A stretch of 42,481 nt of DNA from Candidatus Peregrinibacteria bacterium (lineage in GTDB: Bacteria; Patescibacteriota; Gracilibacteria; UBA1369; JABINC01): assembly GCA_018697675.1 (NCBI GenBank), contig JABINC010000002.1:1-42481 (forward strand), in the 5' to 3' direction. This document shows, in pieces, positions 7,495 through 15,493 of the stretch; position 1 is the first letter of the stretch, and each line of letters starts with the position of its first letter. Below the pieces are notes generated by a model. That model did not search any database. It was not told the origin of the DNA and worked only from the letters and a program-made list of their open reading frames with translations. A program made the translations under genes and the position numbers.

Positions 7495-8055
7495 ATGAAA
7501 CTCTCAGAAAAATACAAGAAGGAAGTAGTAAAAGAACTGATGAAGGAGCTCGGCATCAAGAATATAAATGCCGTACCACGCATCAAGAAAGCAGCGATAA
7601 ACGTTGGGATTGGGTCGTACCTTGCCGGAAGCAAAGATTACTCACAAGTAATGGAAAATATTACTCAGATTGCAGGTCAAAAAGCTGTTGTGAGAAAAGC
7701 AAAGATAGCGGTATCGAACTTTAAATTAAGAAAAGGAATGCCAGTTGGAATCTCTGCTACGATAAGAGGAGCAAAAATGGATGATTTCCTGACAAGGCTA
7801 GTAAACGTTGTATTCCCTAGAGTAAGAGATTTCCGCGGAATAAGTGTAAAAAGTTTCGATAAAAATGGTAATTACACAGTAGGAATCAAAGAATATACCG
7901 TTTTCCCTGAAGTGAATCCTGATGATGTAATCAAAATTCATGGACTTCAGATAAACATAGAAACTTCTGCAAAAACTCCTTACGAAGGATATCTACTATT
8001 GAAAAAACTTGGATTTCCATTCAAAGATGAAGTGAAGAAACCCGAAATAAAGTAA
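7495..8055 (+). CDS. rplE: 50S ribosomal protein L5 (uL5)
   Basis: A 186-residue L5, the 5S rRNA-binding protein of the central protuberance. NINAVPRIKKAAINVGIG, KLRKGMPVGISATIRG and RDFRGISVKSFDKNGNYTVGIKEYTVFPEV match the family across its length. Confidence 0.98.
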   Translation: MKLSEKYKKEVVKELMKELGIKNINAVPRIKKAAINVGIGSYLAGSKDYSQVMENITQIAGQKAVVRKAKIAVSNFKLRKGMPVGISATIRGAKMDDFLTRLVNVVFPRVRDFRGISVKSFDKNGNYTVGIKEYTVFPEVNPDDVIKIHGLQINIETSAKTPYEGYLLLKKLGFPFKDEVKKPEIK

Positions 8056-8085
8056 TACACACCCTCTAAAAAAATAATAATAATT

Positions 8086-8098
8086 AAGTACTCGACTC
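8086..8098 (+). promoter_or_regulatory. Pre-start motif of rpsN
   Basis: AAGTACTCGACT (8086-8097) ends one base before the ATG at 8099 and is preceded by AATAATAATT. It is identical to the motif before rplE. Confidence 0.45.
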
Positions 8099-8323
8099 AT
8101 GGCACGTAAATCAGAAATAGCTAAAGCGAAGAAAAACAACGGCATTCACGCAAAGATGATTGCAAAAGGAAAACGTGGAGTAGGAGCTACTCGCAGCGAA
8201 AACAGATGCCGTCTATGCGGACGTCCTCGCGGATTCATGAGAAAGTTCGATATGTGCAGAATCTGTTTCAGACAATCTGCCGGAAAAGGCCTTATAATGG
8301 GAATCAAGAAAAGCTCTTGGTAG
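8099..8323 (+). CDS. rpsN: 30S ribosomal protein S14, zinc-binding type (uS14)
   Basis: A 74-residue S14 of the C+ class. Four cysteines in C-x2-C-x12-C-x2-C spacing (CRLCG...CRICF) form the zinc site, followed by the conserved IKKSSW end. The N-terminus is about 13 residues longer than the usual 61-residue zinc form. Confidence 0.97.
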   Translation: MARKSEIAKAKKNNGIHAKMIAKGKRGVGATRSENRCRLCGRPRGFMRKFDMCRICFRQSAGKGLIMGIKKSSW

Positions 8324-8344
8324 TGCGAACGATAGTGAGCACCA

Positions 8345-8363
8345 GTCCTGCCCTAAGCAGGAC
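8345..8363 (+). promoter_or_regulatory. Perfect 7-bp hairpin between rpsN and rpsH
   Basis: GTCCTGC (8345-8351) and GCAGGAC (8357-8363) enclose CCTAA. A GTGC/GCAC pair (8323-8326/8339-8342) forms a second possible stem immediately before it. No T tract follows, so read-through into rpsH is expected. It may be a processing site or a protein-binding site. Confidence 0.45.
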
Positions 8364-8392
8364 ACAATAAAAAAATAATATTAAGCAAAATC

Positions 8393-8779
8393 ATGACAAC
8401 TACAGACCCAATAGCGGATCTCCTTACACGGATAAGAAATGCCCAATTAGCAGGCAGGAGTGATACATCTGCGCCTCATTCAAAACTAAAAGAAGCAATC
8501 TGTAAGGTATTAAAAGACAGAAAATTCATAGAAGATTATTCTGTAGATAAAAGTGGAACATTCCCTGAGCTAAACGTGGAATTCTCAGCTTTGAAAGCAA
8601 ATCTAGAACTGAAGAGAGTATCTAAGCCTGGGCAAAGAATCTACATAAATAAAGGGGAAATGCCTAGAGTGAAAAATGGATTAGGAATAGCGATCATATC
8701 AACTCCAAAAGGAGTTATGACTGGAATGAGCGCTAAAAAAGCCGGAATAGGAGGGGAACTATTGTGTACTGTTAGTTAA
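8393..8779 (+). CDS. rpsH: 30S ribosomal protein S8 (uS8)
   Basis: A 128-residue S8 with the TTDPIADLLTRIRNAQ start, the KRVSKPGQRIYI segment and the closing GLGIAIISTPKGVMTGMSAKKAGIGGELLCTV. In E. coli S8 represses the spc operon. No comparable site was identified here, although hairpins flank the gene on both sides. Confidence 0.98.
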   Translation: MTTTDPIADLLTRIRNAQLAGRSDTSAPHSKLKEAICKVLKDRKFIEDYSVDKSGTFPELNVEFSALKANLELKRVSKPGQRIYINKGEMPRVKNGLGIAIISTPKGVMTGMSAKKAGIGGELLCTVS

Positions 8780-8803
8780 GAATTAACGCACCACAGTCTA
8801 CAG

Positions 8804-8817
8804 GTGGAATTGTCCAC
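8804..8817 (+). promoter_or_regulatory. Hairpin between rpsH and rplF
   Basis: GTGGA (8804-8808) and TCCAC (8813-8817) enclose ATTG, 64 bases before rplF. An 11-mer just upstream, CACAGTCTACA (8792-8802), recurs in the secY-adk gap (12508-12518). Function unknown. Confidence 0.35.
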
Positions 8818-8880
8818 ATAATTTAGAAACAAGTAATACATATCCTCAAAACAATACATTAAAAATTAAGCATTAGACCT

Positions 8881-9429
8881 ATGTCACGAATCGGAAAGCT
8901 ACAAATCGAAATCCCAAGTGGAGTTGAAGTACGGCAAGATGGACCTACTGTATACGTCAAAGGTCCCAAAGGGGAACTATCTATGGAGATTAACCCTGAT
9001 ATGAAAATCATCCTTGAAGAAGGAATTATACGAGTAGAGCGTCCATCTGATGAAAAAGAGCACAGAAGCCTACACGGATTAACAAGAAGTCTTCTAAGCA
9101 ATATGGTAGAAGGGGTAACTAAAGGATTTGAGAAAAAACTCGAGATATTAGGAGTTGGATACAGAGCTCAATTACAAGGGACTAAGCTTATTTTAAGCCT
9201 CGGTCATTCACACCCAATCGAATACCCTAGCCCAGAAGGAATTAAAATAGAAATGGATCCAGAAAAGAAAAATATTATAATTATAAGCGGTATTGATAAA
9301 CAAAAAGTTGGTCAGACTGCCGCTGAGATCAGAGAATTTAGAAAACCTGAACCATACAAGGGAAAAGGTGTTAGATACTTAGGTGAATACGTAAGAAGAA
9401 AAGCAGGTAAATCAGCCGCTAGCGCTTAA
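8881..9429 (+). CDS. rplF: 50S ribosomal protein L6 (uL6)
   Basis: A 182-residue L6 beginning [17 protein letters not shown], with LGVGYRAQ and the C-terminal [26 protein letters not shown] block that contacts the sarcin-ricin region. The start is preceded by CATTAGACCT, a variant of the pre-start motif. Confidence 0.98.
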   Translation: MSRIGKLQIEIPSGVEVRQDGPTVYVKGPKGELSMEINPDMKIILEEGIIRVERPSDEKEHRSLHGLTRSLLSNMVEGVTKGFEKKLEILGVGYRAQLQGTKLILSLGHSHPIEYPSPEGIKIEMDPEKKNIIIISGIDKQKVGQTAAEIREFRKPEPYKGKGVRYLGEYVRRKAGKSAASA

Positions 9430-9457
9430 AATAACAAACTAAATTAAATTAATTACA

Positions 9458-9793
9458 ATGCAACAAGATAAAAGAAAAAAGAGACAACGAAAGATTAGAA
9501 AGACTGTTCAAGGAACGGCTTCTAGACCAAGACTTGCTGTTTTCAGAAGTTTGAAATCTACATCTGCACAACTTATTGACGATAATAAGGGAGTAACATT
9601 GGCATCAGCTTCAGATATAAAGATAAAGAAAGGAACCGGAGTTGAAAGAGCAAAGGCGGTTGGACTAGAAATAGCAAAACTAGCCAAAGAGAAGAAAGTT
9701 GCAGAATGTGTATTTGATCGCGGAGGATACCTATATCACGGAAGAGTAAAAGCACTTGCCGAGGGAGCTCGTGAAGGTGGGCTAAACTTCTAA
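9458..9793 (+). CDS. rplR: 50S ribosomal protein L18 (uL18)
   Basis: A 111-residue L18 that binds 5S rRNA with L5. [21 protein letters not shown] and [27 protein letters not shown] are diagnostic. It is in canonical order between L6 and S5. Confidence 0.97.
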   Translation: MQQDKRKKRQRKIRKTVQGTASRPRLAVFRSLKSTSAQLIDDNKGVTLASASDIKIKKGTGVERAKAVGLEIAKLAKEKKVAECVFDRGGYLYHGRVKALAEGAREGGLNF

Positions 9794-9827
9794 ACTTAGA
9801 TTTAAATAATAATTAACCATTACAACT

Positions 9828-10544
9828 GTGTCAGCACGTAAATCAAAAAGACGGACTCTACCAAAAGAAAATAAGGAATTCGAAGAAGAAGTGATCGCAA
9901 TTGATCGCGTAACTCGTGTTGTAAAAGGTGGACGACGCCTCAGATTTCGTGCAACGGTAGTAATTGGAGACAAAAAAGGACGTGTAGGAATAGGAATTGG
10001 TAAATCAAATGAAGTAACAGGAGCAATCTCAAAGGCAATAACAAAAGCTAAGAAATCGCTTATTACAATTCCTTTGATAAATGATACGATCCCACATGAG
10101 ATCAAGCACAAATTCAAGGCTGCTAAAATTCTACTCATGCCAGCTGCCCCAGGTACAGGTATTATTGCAGGTGGTGCAATCCGTAAGGTTGTAGGACTAG
10201 CAGGGATAAAAAACATTCTTGGAAAATCAATCGGATCAAATAATAAACTTTCTACTACTCGTGCAACATTCGAAGCATTGGGACTACTAGTAGAGAACCC
10301 TTACATCAAGAAAATTGAAAAAGAAATTCCAAAGGTTCCTGAAAAAGAAGAGGTGAAAAAAGACGAACCAAAGAAAGAGGCTAAAAAGGAAACTAAGGTC
10401 GAAAAAAAGAAAACATCACCTAAAAATCCTACTCCTAAAAAAGAAACTACGCCAAAAGCAGAGCCAAAGGCAAAAAAAGAAGAGGTGAAAAAAGACGAAC
10501 CAAAGAAAGAGGCTAAAAAGGAAACTAAGGTCGAAAAAAAATAA
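9828..10544 (+). CDS. rpsE: 30S ribosomal protein S5 (uS5) with a long charged tail
   Basis: The first 165 residues or so are a normal S5: the RNA-binding domain with RVTRVVKGGRRLRFRATVVIGD and GRVGIGIGKSNEV, then the PAAPGTGIIAGGAIRKV region involved in fidelity. A Lys/Glu-rich tail follows to residue 238, containing a perfect 67-bp tandem duplication at the DNA level. It starts with GTG preceded by CCATTACAACT. The next gene is rplO; rpmD (L30), which normally lies between them, is absent. Confidence 0.97.
   Translation: MSARKSKRRTLPKENKEFEEEVIAIDRVTRVVKGGRRLRFRATVVIGDKKGRVGIGIGKSNEVTGAISKAITKAKKSLITIPLINDTIPHEIKHKFKAAKILLMPAAPGTGIIAGGAIRKVVGLAGIKNILGKSIGSNNKLSTTRATFEALGLLVENPYIKKIEKEIPKVPEKEEVKKDEPKKEAKKETKVEKKKTSPKNPTPKKETTPKAEPKAKKEEVKKDEPKKEAKKETKVEKK
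10342..10540 (+). repeat. 67-bp perfect direct repeat within rpsE
   Basis: Positions 10342-10408 recur base for base at 10474-10540, an offset of 132 bases (44 codons), so the reading frame is kept. It encodes the KKDEPKKEAKKETKVEKK tail unit twice. Exact identity, including third positions, indicates a recent duplication or ongoing conversion. Confidence 0.9.
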
Positions 10545-10572
10545 TTAATATTTCAAAATTAAGCAAAAGAGA

Positions 10573-11088
10573 ATGGAATTAAATACGCTAAAACCAATCA
10601 ACAAGACTAAGAAACAACGCGTCGGACGAGGTGACGGCTCTGGACGTGGAACTTATTCTGGACGTGGAATGAAAGGACAAACTGCAAGAGCTGGAGGTCG
10701 AAGACGACCAGGTTTTGAGGGAGGACAAACTCCACTTATCAGAAGAATGCCAAAACTTAGAGGATTCAAATCTCCAAACAAAATCACTTACCAAGTGGTC
10801 AACGTTGGTGATCTAGAAAAAACTTTTGACGCTGGAACTAAAATCACAAAAGAACTACTTGCAAAAGAAAAATTGATTTTCAATAGCAAAAAGCCAGTTA
10901 AATTATTAGGAAATGGCGAGCTGAAAAAAGCTTTAGAAATAACTGTAGAATTAGTATCAGCATCAGCATTAAGCAAAATTGAAAAAGCTAAAGGGAAAGT
11001 AACTCTATTCCCTCAGAAAAAAGTAGTTAAGAAGGCTGTGAAGAAAGAATCTGTAGAGAAGAAAGAGGAAAAAGAATCTAAAGAATAA
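10573..11088 (+). CDS. rplO: 50S ribosomal protein L15 (uL15)
   Basis: A 171-residue L15 with the glycine-rich N-terminus KKQRVGRGDGSGRGTYSGRG and RRRPGFEGGQTPLIRRMPKLRGF. The C-terminus adds a Lys/Glu-rich tail (about residues 150-171) similar in style to those of S5 and L17. It follows rpsE by 28 bases with no L30 gene between, and secY begins 5 bases after its stop. Confidence 0.97.
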   Translation: MELNTLKPINKTKKQRVGRGDGSGRGTYSGRGMKGQTARAGGRRRPGFEGGQTPLIRRMPKLRGFKSPNKITYQVVNVGDLEKTFDAGTKITKELLAKEKLIFNSKKPVKLLGNGELKKALEITVELVSASALSKIEKAKGKVTLFPQKKVVKKAVKKESVEKKEEKESKE

Positions 11089-11093
11089 GGAAC

Positions 11094-12392
11094 ATGCTCA
11101 AATATCTACAACAGATTTGGAAAACTAAAGACCTAAGAAATAAGATCCTATATACAATTGGGATTTTGGTCTTATATCGAGCATTCGTACAAATTTCAAT
11201 TCCAGGCATCAACCTAGCAAATCTAGCAGCGTTATTTGATACTGCAGCTGGTGGAGCTCTTGGAGCGTTCTCATTACTTACAGGTGGATCGGCAGAAAAC
11301 TTCTCGATCGTGCTTATGGGACTATCTCCATACATCAATGCTTCCATCATTATGCAACTTCTTACCGTTGTAATTCCAAGCTTAGAAGCTTTGAAAAAAG
11401 AAGGGCAACAAGGGCAAGTTAAAATCAGTAAATACACCAACTGGCTGACTGTACCTCTAGCTTTTGTGCAAAGTTACGGAATGCTGGTTTTGATCAATTC
11501 AAGTGCAGGTAGTCTACCTGTTATAGAAAATATTCGTGATCCACTTTTAGTATTACCTATCATGGTAACTATTACAGCAGGTACGATGCTTCTTGTTTGG
11601 TTAGGTAATTTAATCACAGAAAAAGGTATTGGAAACGGTATATCACTAATAATTATGGTAAGTATCCTTGGAGGATTAGCTCCAATGATTTCATCATCAA
11701 TGCAGGTAGTAGGCCAAGATTCTTCGAAATTATTGCCAATAGCTGCAATAGCTATATTTGGGATATTGCTCACAATTCTCATTGTAATTGTAAATGAAAG
11801 TTACAAAAACATACCAATTTCATATGGTGGTCGTGGCCAAAAACTCAGACAACACTTCCTTCCTCTAAGGCTAAACCAGGCAGGAATGATTCCTATCATC
11901 TTCGCTGTTTCACTTATTGCATTTCCTAGTGTACTTGCACAATTCTTGCAAAATTCTGATTCAACTATCATGCAAGGAGTCGCTACTTTTATTGCAACTC
12001 ATTTTGGCCAAACGGGACCTCTATACATGGCAATCTACTTTTTATTAATTTTAGGATTCACATTCTTTTACGTTAGTATCACTTTCAATCCAGAGCAAAT
12101 GGCAGAAAGTATTCAAAAAAGAGGTGGATTCGTACCAGGATTACGCCCAGGAAAAGCTACCAGTGATTATCTAGAAAGACTTTCAAATAGATTAACTATG
12201 TTCGGCGGAATTTTCCTTGCTTTCGTAGCCGTAGCTCCAATGATCGCACAAAGCTTAACATCTCAAGGCGGTGGAGCAGTCCCAGTTTTAGTTAGTGGTG
12301 CAGGACTTATAATCGTTGTTGGAGTAACTCTTGATTTGATGAGACAGATAAGTGCACAGCTTGCTATGCATAATTATGATAAATTTTATTGA
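11094..12392 (+). CDS. secY: Protein translocase subunit SecY
   Basis: A 432-residue SecY, the channel subunit of the Sec translocon, with ten predicted membrane segments. GLSPYINASIIMQLL, the GIGNGISLIIM loop and RLNQAGMIPIIFAVSL are characteristic, as is the late cytoplasmic GFVPGLRPGKATSDYL. AAGGA lies 3 bases before the ATG, one of the few Shine-Dalgarno-like sequences in this operon. It ends in TGA, showing that UGA is a stop codon here. Confidence 0.98.
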   Translation: MLKYLQQIWKTKDLRNKILYTIGILVLYRAFVQISIPGINLANLAALFDTAAGGALGAFSLLTGGSAENFSIVLMGLSPYINASIIMQLLTVVIPSLEALKKEGQQGQVKISKYTNWLTVPLAFVQSYGMLVLINSSAGSLPVIENIRDPLLVLPIMVTITAGTMLLVWLGNLITEKGIGNGISLIIMVSILGGLAPMISSSMQVVGQDSSKLLPIAAIAIFGILLTILIVIVNESYKNIPISYGGRGQKLRQHFLPLRLNQAGMIPIIFAVSLIAFPSVLAQFLQNSDSTIMQGVATFIATHFGQTGPLYMAIYFLLILGFTFFYVSITFNPEQMAESIQKRGGFVPGLRPGKATSDYLERLSNRLTMFGGIFLAFVAVAPMIAQSLTSQGGGAVPVLVSGAGLIIVVGVTLDLMRQISAQLAMHNYDKFY

Positions 12393-12399
12393 GTTAAAG

Positions 12400-12480
12400 G
12401 TTGACGAATTACGAGCCCTAATTTCTAAGCGACCGATAGACGAGGAGCTTAGAAGAAATTAGAGGCAAGTAAGAGTCAAC
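12400..12480 (+). promoter_or_regulatory. Large stem-loop between secY and adk
   Basis: An outer stem GTTGAC/GTCAAC (12400-12405/12475-12480) encloses a long inner hairpin. There CTAATTT (12418-12424) pairs with AAATTAG (12456-12462), and CTAAGC (12425-12430) pairs with GCTTAG (12447-12452), with a 16-base loop and a 3-base bulge. No T tract follows. The gap to adk is 201 bases, the longest in the operon. It could be an mRNA processing site, a control element or a small RNA. Confidence 0.5.
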
Positions 12481-12582
12481 TGTAATAAAAAAGAAGAACA
12501 TTACTTTCACAGTCTACAAATAAGATAGGTAGGTTATATAGAAAAAAGTAGTCTAAATCCTCTAAGCAAAATATTAATAATT

Positions 12583-12593
12583 AAGTACTCGAC
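12583..12593 (+). promoter_or_regulatory. Pre-start motif of adk
   Basis: AAGTACTCGAC directly abuts the ATG at 12594. It matches the motif before rplE and rpsN, including the preceding AATAATT. Confidence 0.45.
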
Positions 12594-13232
12594 ATGGACC
12601 TCGCACTATTCGGCATACAAGGATCTGGTAAAGGAACCCAAGGTAAGATTATCGCAGAAAAGTATAATCTAAAACTTTTTGAAACTGGAGCCGAACTCCG
12701 GAAACTCGCAAAAGAATCTTCTCCACTTGGACTAAAAATCAAAGCAATTATAAATGCAGGCTACCTAGTCCCAACCGAAGTAGTAATGGAAATAATCGAA
12801 AACTTTTTGCAAGACATCCCTACAAATGAAAGAGTCCTGTTTGATGGAATTCCACGTTCAAAAGAACAAATGGAACATTTCAATAACATAATGTCAAAAC
12901 ATGGCCGTACATTCAAAGGAGTGCAAATCAACATAACAAAGGAAGAAGCGATGGATAGATTACTAGCTAGAAAAATCTGTTCGGGATGTAAAGCTGTTTA
13001 TCCTGCTTGGATCACCGAAGAAGAATGTAAAAAATGTGGTGGGGAACTTACTCGCCGTGCTGATGACAATGAGGAAAGTATCAGAACTAGACTTTCGGCT
13101 TATGAAAATGAGACACTTCCGGTGATAGAATCTTACAAATCAAATGATCAAATGATAATTGTAGATGGGATGGGCACTATTGAAGAAATAACTGCCCTAC
13201 TCGCTTTAGAACTAGATAAGATATTCGAGTAA
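12594..13232 (+). CDS. adk: Adenylate kinase, zinc-lid type
   Basis: This 212-residue enzyme converts ATP + AMP to 2 ADP. The P-loop is residues 7-15, GIQGSGKGT, with Gln where most adenylate kinases have Pro (GxPGxGKGT). The LID carries four cysteines, C129-x2-C132 and C145-x2-C148, for a structural zinc. RADDNEESIRTRL provides the LID arginines. It lies in the common secY-adk-map order, 11 bases before map. Confidence 0.96.
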   Translation: MDLALFGIQGSGKGTQGKIIAEKYNLKLFETGAELRKLAKESSPLGLKIKAIINAGYLVPTEVVMEIIENFLQDIPTNERVLFDGIPRSKEQMEHFNNIMSKHGRTFKGVQINITKEEAMDRLLARKICSGCKAVYPAWITEEECKKCGGELTRRADDNEESIRTRLSAYENETLPVIESYKSNDQMIIVDGMGTIEEITALLALELDKIFE

Positions 13233-13243
13233 ATTTTAAAAAC

Positions 13244-14011
13244 ATGCAAACTAGAATAAAGACGGCTGAAGAAATTGAAGCAATGAGAAAAGGTGGAAAG
13301 GTATTAGCCGGAGCACTAAAGGCCTTAGAGGCTTTTGTCAAACCAGGAATTACAGGCAAACAAATTGATGAATTTACTGAGAACTACATAAAAGATCATG
13401 GGATGACTCCAGGATTCAAAGGGTATCGCGGATTCCCAGGAACTGTCTGCCTTTGTATAAATGATGTTGTAGTTCACGGAATCCCAAATTCAAATCAAAT
13501 AATTAGAGATGGTGATATTGTAACTATTGATTGTGGCGTAATCTATCAAGGTCTATATACAGATTCAGCGGTCACATATATCATCGGTAACGCTCTAGAA
13601 GAAACGGTAAAATTTGTAAAAAAGGTGCAAAAAGCACTTTATGAAGGAATTAAACAAATAAAACCTGGACGAAGATTAGGAGATATCGGTCATACCATTG
13701 AAAAAGCGGTAAAAAAAGAAGGCTACCACATAGTTAGAGAATTAGTTGGACATGGAATAGGTGAGCATCTCCATGAAGATCCTCATGTACCAAATTTTGG
13801 TAAAAAAAATACTGGAATGGCCTTGAAGCCGGGTATGACATTTGCAATAGAACCAATTGTAGGATTAGAAACTGGTGAAATCAAAACTCTCAAAGATGGC
13901 TGGACTATAGTAACCCCAGATCGCTCTTTATCTTGTCAATGGGAACACACGGTGCTGATCACTCATAATGGATATGAGATCCTAACTCTTCGAGAGGGCG
14001 AAAAACTATAA
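13244..14011 (+). CDS. map: Methionine aminopeptidase, type I
   Basis: A 255-residue enzyme that removes the initiator methionine. The five metal ligands are visible as D96, D107, H170, E203 and E234, and H78 is the substrate-binding histidine. There is no N-terminal zinc or SH3 extension. It lies next to adk and upstream of infA, as in many bacteria. Confidence 0.97.
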   Translation: MQTRIKTAEEIEAMRKGGKVLAGALKALEAFVKPGITGKQIDEFTENYIKDHGMTPGFKGYRGFPGTVCLCINDVVVHGIPNSNQIIRDGDIVTIDCGVIYQGLYTDSAVTYIIGNALEETVKFVKKVQKALYEGIKQIKPGRRLGDIGHTIEKAVKKEGYHIVRELVGHGIGEHLHEDPHVPNFGKKNTGMALKPGMTFAIEPIVGLETGEIKTLKDGWTIVTPDRSLSCQWEHTVLITHNGYEILTLREGEKL

Positions 14012-14017
14012 AAGTAC

Positions 14018-14036
14018 CCTAGAAAGGCATGCTAGG
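14018..14036 (+). promoter_or_regulatory. Hairpin after map
   Basis: CCTAG (14018-14022) and CTAGG (14032-14036) enclose 9 bases; AGTA/TACT (14013-14016/14040-14043) extends it with mismatches. It begins 6 bases past the map stop. There is no T tract, so it may be an mRNA 3' end protector or processing site. Confidence 0.35.
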
Positions 14037-14087
14037 CCATACTTTCTCTGAAACGCAAGGCTTTTGTAAGGCTGCTCTGTTTTGCGC

Positions 14088-14116
14088 TTGCATAAGCTAT
14101 GTGATTTAAGTAAAAT
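14088..14116 (+). promoter_or_regulatory. Possible internal promoter upstream of infA
   Basis: TTGCAT (14088-14093) and TAAAAT (14111-14116) with a 17-base spacer lie in the 148-base gap before infA. This would give the infA-rpmJ-rpsM-rpsK-rpsD-rpoA part its own transcript. The hexamers are only moderately close to consensus. Confidence 0.45.
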
Positions 14117-14159
14117 CCAGTAGCTATTTTCTCAAGCATCCGTTTTAAGAACCTCATTT

Positions 14160-14471
14160 ATGAGCGACAGTAAGAGCAAAATCGAAGTTTTAGGGAGGAT
14201 TGTAGAATGCCTTCCTGGCACACACTTCAAAGTAGAAATAGCTGACGATGCTTACCCAGAAGGATTCATCGTAGAGGGGCACCTCTCAGGTAAAATGCGG
14301 GTAAACTACATAAAGATTATCCCTGGAGATTACGTGAACATTGAGTTATCTCCATATGATATGGGCAAGGGAAGAATTACTTATAGACATAAAAAAGATC
14401 CAAGGGGCCAAATAACAGAGGAAGAAGGAATCGCAGAAATCCCCGAAGAAACGACCGAAAAAACAGAATAA
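14160..14471 (+). CDS. infA: Translation initiation factor IF-1
   Basis: The OB-fold of about 72 residues is intact, from KIEVLGRIVECLPGTHFKVE through GHLSGKMRVNYIKIIPGDYV to KGRITYRHK. An acidic tail of roughly 25 residues (EEEGIAEIPEETTEKTE) makes the product 103 residues, longer than typical IF-1. It occludes the A site in initiation. Confidence 0.96.
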   Translation: MSDSKSKIEVLGRIVECLPGTHFKVEIADDAYPEGFIVEGHLSGKMRVNYIKIIPGDYVNIELSPYDMGKGRITYRHKKDPRGQITEEEGIAEIPEETTEKTE

Positions 14472-14517
14472 AAACAAAACCTACTCTAACTAAAGTAAAA
14501 TCAATATTTAATTAGCT

Positions 14518-14631
14518 ATGAAAGTACGAGCTTCAGTAAAAAGGATATGTGACAAATGCCGAATCATCAGAAGAAAAGGTGTGATTAGAGTCATTTGTGA
14601 TAATCCGAAACATAAGCAAAGGCAAGGCTAA
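14518..14631 (+). CDS. rpmJ: 50S ribosomal protein L36 (bL36)
   Basis: A 37-residue protein read directly: [14 protein letters not shown] followed by [20 protein letters not shown], then RQG and TAA at 14629-14631. Cys11, Cys14 and Cys27 plus a late His form the zinc ribbon of the C+ form. It occupies the usual place between infA and rpsM. Confidence 0.97.
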   Translation: MKVRASVKRICDKCRIIRRKGVIRVICDNPKHKQRQG

Positions 14632-14658
14632 TAATATTAATAATTAATTATTCGACTG

Positions 14659-15039
14659 ATGGCAAGAATCGCTGGTGTAAACATTCCAAAGGACAAAAGG
14701 GTTGAGATATCTCTAACTTATATAACTGGTATTGGGAAATCTCTCAGCAACGCAATTTTGGAAAAACTAAAGATTAACCCGGATACAAGAGTAAAAGACC
14801 TAACGGAAAATGAAATCAATCTACTTCGTGATGAAATAGCAAAATTCCCAACCGAAGGAGATCTTCGAAGGAAAGTATCACTAGACATCAAACGTCTTCA
14901 AGACATTGGATCGTACAGAGGTTACAGGCACAAAAGAGGGCTGCCAGTAAGAGGTCAAGCTACTAGAAGAAATTCTCGAACAAAACGTGGGAAGAAGATA
15001 ACCGTAGGATCGGGACGAAAGAAAGATGTTAAGAAATAA
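14659..15039 (+). CDS. rpsM: 30S ribosomal protein S13 (uS13)
   Basis: A 126-residue S13 starting [22 protein letters not shown], with the helix-turn-helix [14 protein letters not shown] and the C-terminal [22 protein letters not shown] that contacts P-site tRNA. ATTATTCGACTG precedes the ATG, a version of the pre-start motif. Confidence 0.98.
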   Translation: MARIAGVNIPKDKRVEISLTYITGIGKSLSNAILEKLKINPDTRVKDLTENEINLLRDEIAKFPTEGDLRRKVSLDIKRLQDIGSYRGYRHKRGLPVRGQATRRNSRTKRGKKITVGSGRKKDVKK

Positions 15040-15063
15040 AAATAATCAATCATAATTAATTAA

Positions 15064-15444
15064 ATGGCAACAGCAAAGAAAAAAGTAAAAAGAAGGATAG
15101 TTACAGAGGGGCGCGTTTATATAAATGCGACTTACAATAACACTCTCGTGACTATAACTGATGCTGAAGGGGACACCCTATCTTGGGGATCATCTGGATC
15201 AAGTGGATTCAAAGGAACTCGTAAGTCCACTCCTTATGCCGCTCAAGTAGCTGCTGAAGCTGCTGTAGAAAGAGCTAAACCATATGGCCTTCAAAAAGTA
15301 AGAGTATTTGTAAAAGGTGTTGGAACTGGGCGCGATCAAGGTATCCGCGGACTAATCGCCGGAGGCCTTGAATTAATTTCAATCGAGGACCTAACTTCAC
15401 TTCCGCATAACGGATGTAGAAGGAAAGGTGCTAGACGTGTCTAG
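15064..15444 (+). CDS. rpsK: 30S ribosomal protein S11 (uS11)
   Basis: A 126-residue platform protein. Diagnostic segments are INATYNNTLVTITDAEGDTLSWGSSGSSGFKGTRKSTPYAAQ and the end SLPHNGCRRKGARRV, where most bacteria have HNGCRPPKRRRV. Canonical order with S13 and S4. Confidence 0.97.
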   Translation: MATAKKKVKRRIVTEGRVYINATYNNTLVTITDAEGDTLSWGSSGSSGFKGTRKSTPYAAQVAAEAAVERAKPYGLQKVRVFVKGVGTGRDQGIRGLIAGGLELISIEDLTSLPHNGCRRKGARRV

Positions 15445-15493
15445 CTGTAGCGAAGCGAAAGGCTTGGAGTAAATAAGATAATAAATAATTCAT

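Noticed and set aside
9782-10216. 144-codon minus-strand frame opposite rpsE
   Set aside because: Shadow of a conserved ribosomal gene with no signals of its own.
12390-12392. UGA as a glycine codon (Gracilibacteria-type code)
   Set aside because: TGA ends secY exactly at the family's usual length and also ends the hydrolase; no conserved gene has an in-frame TGA.
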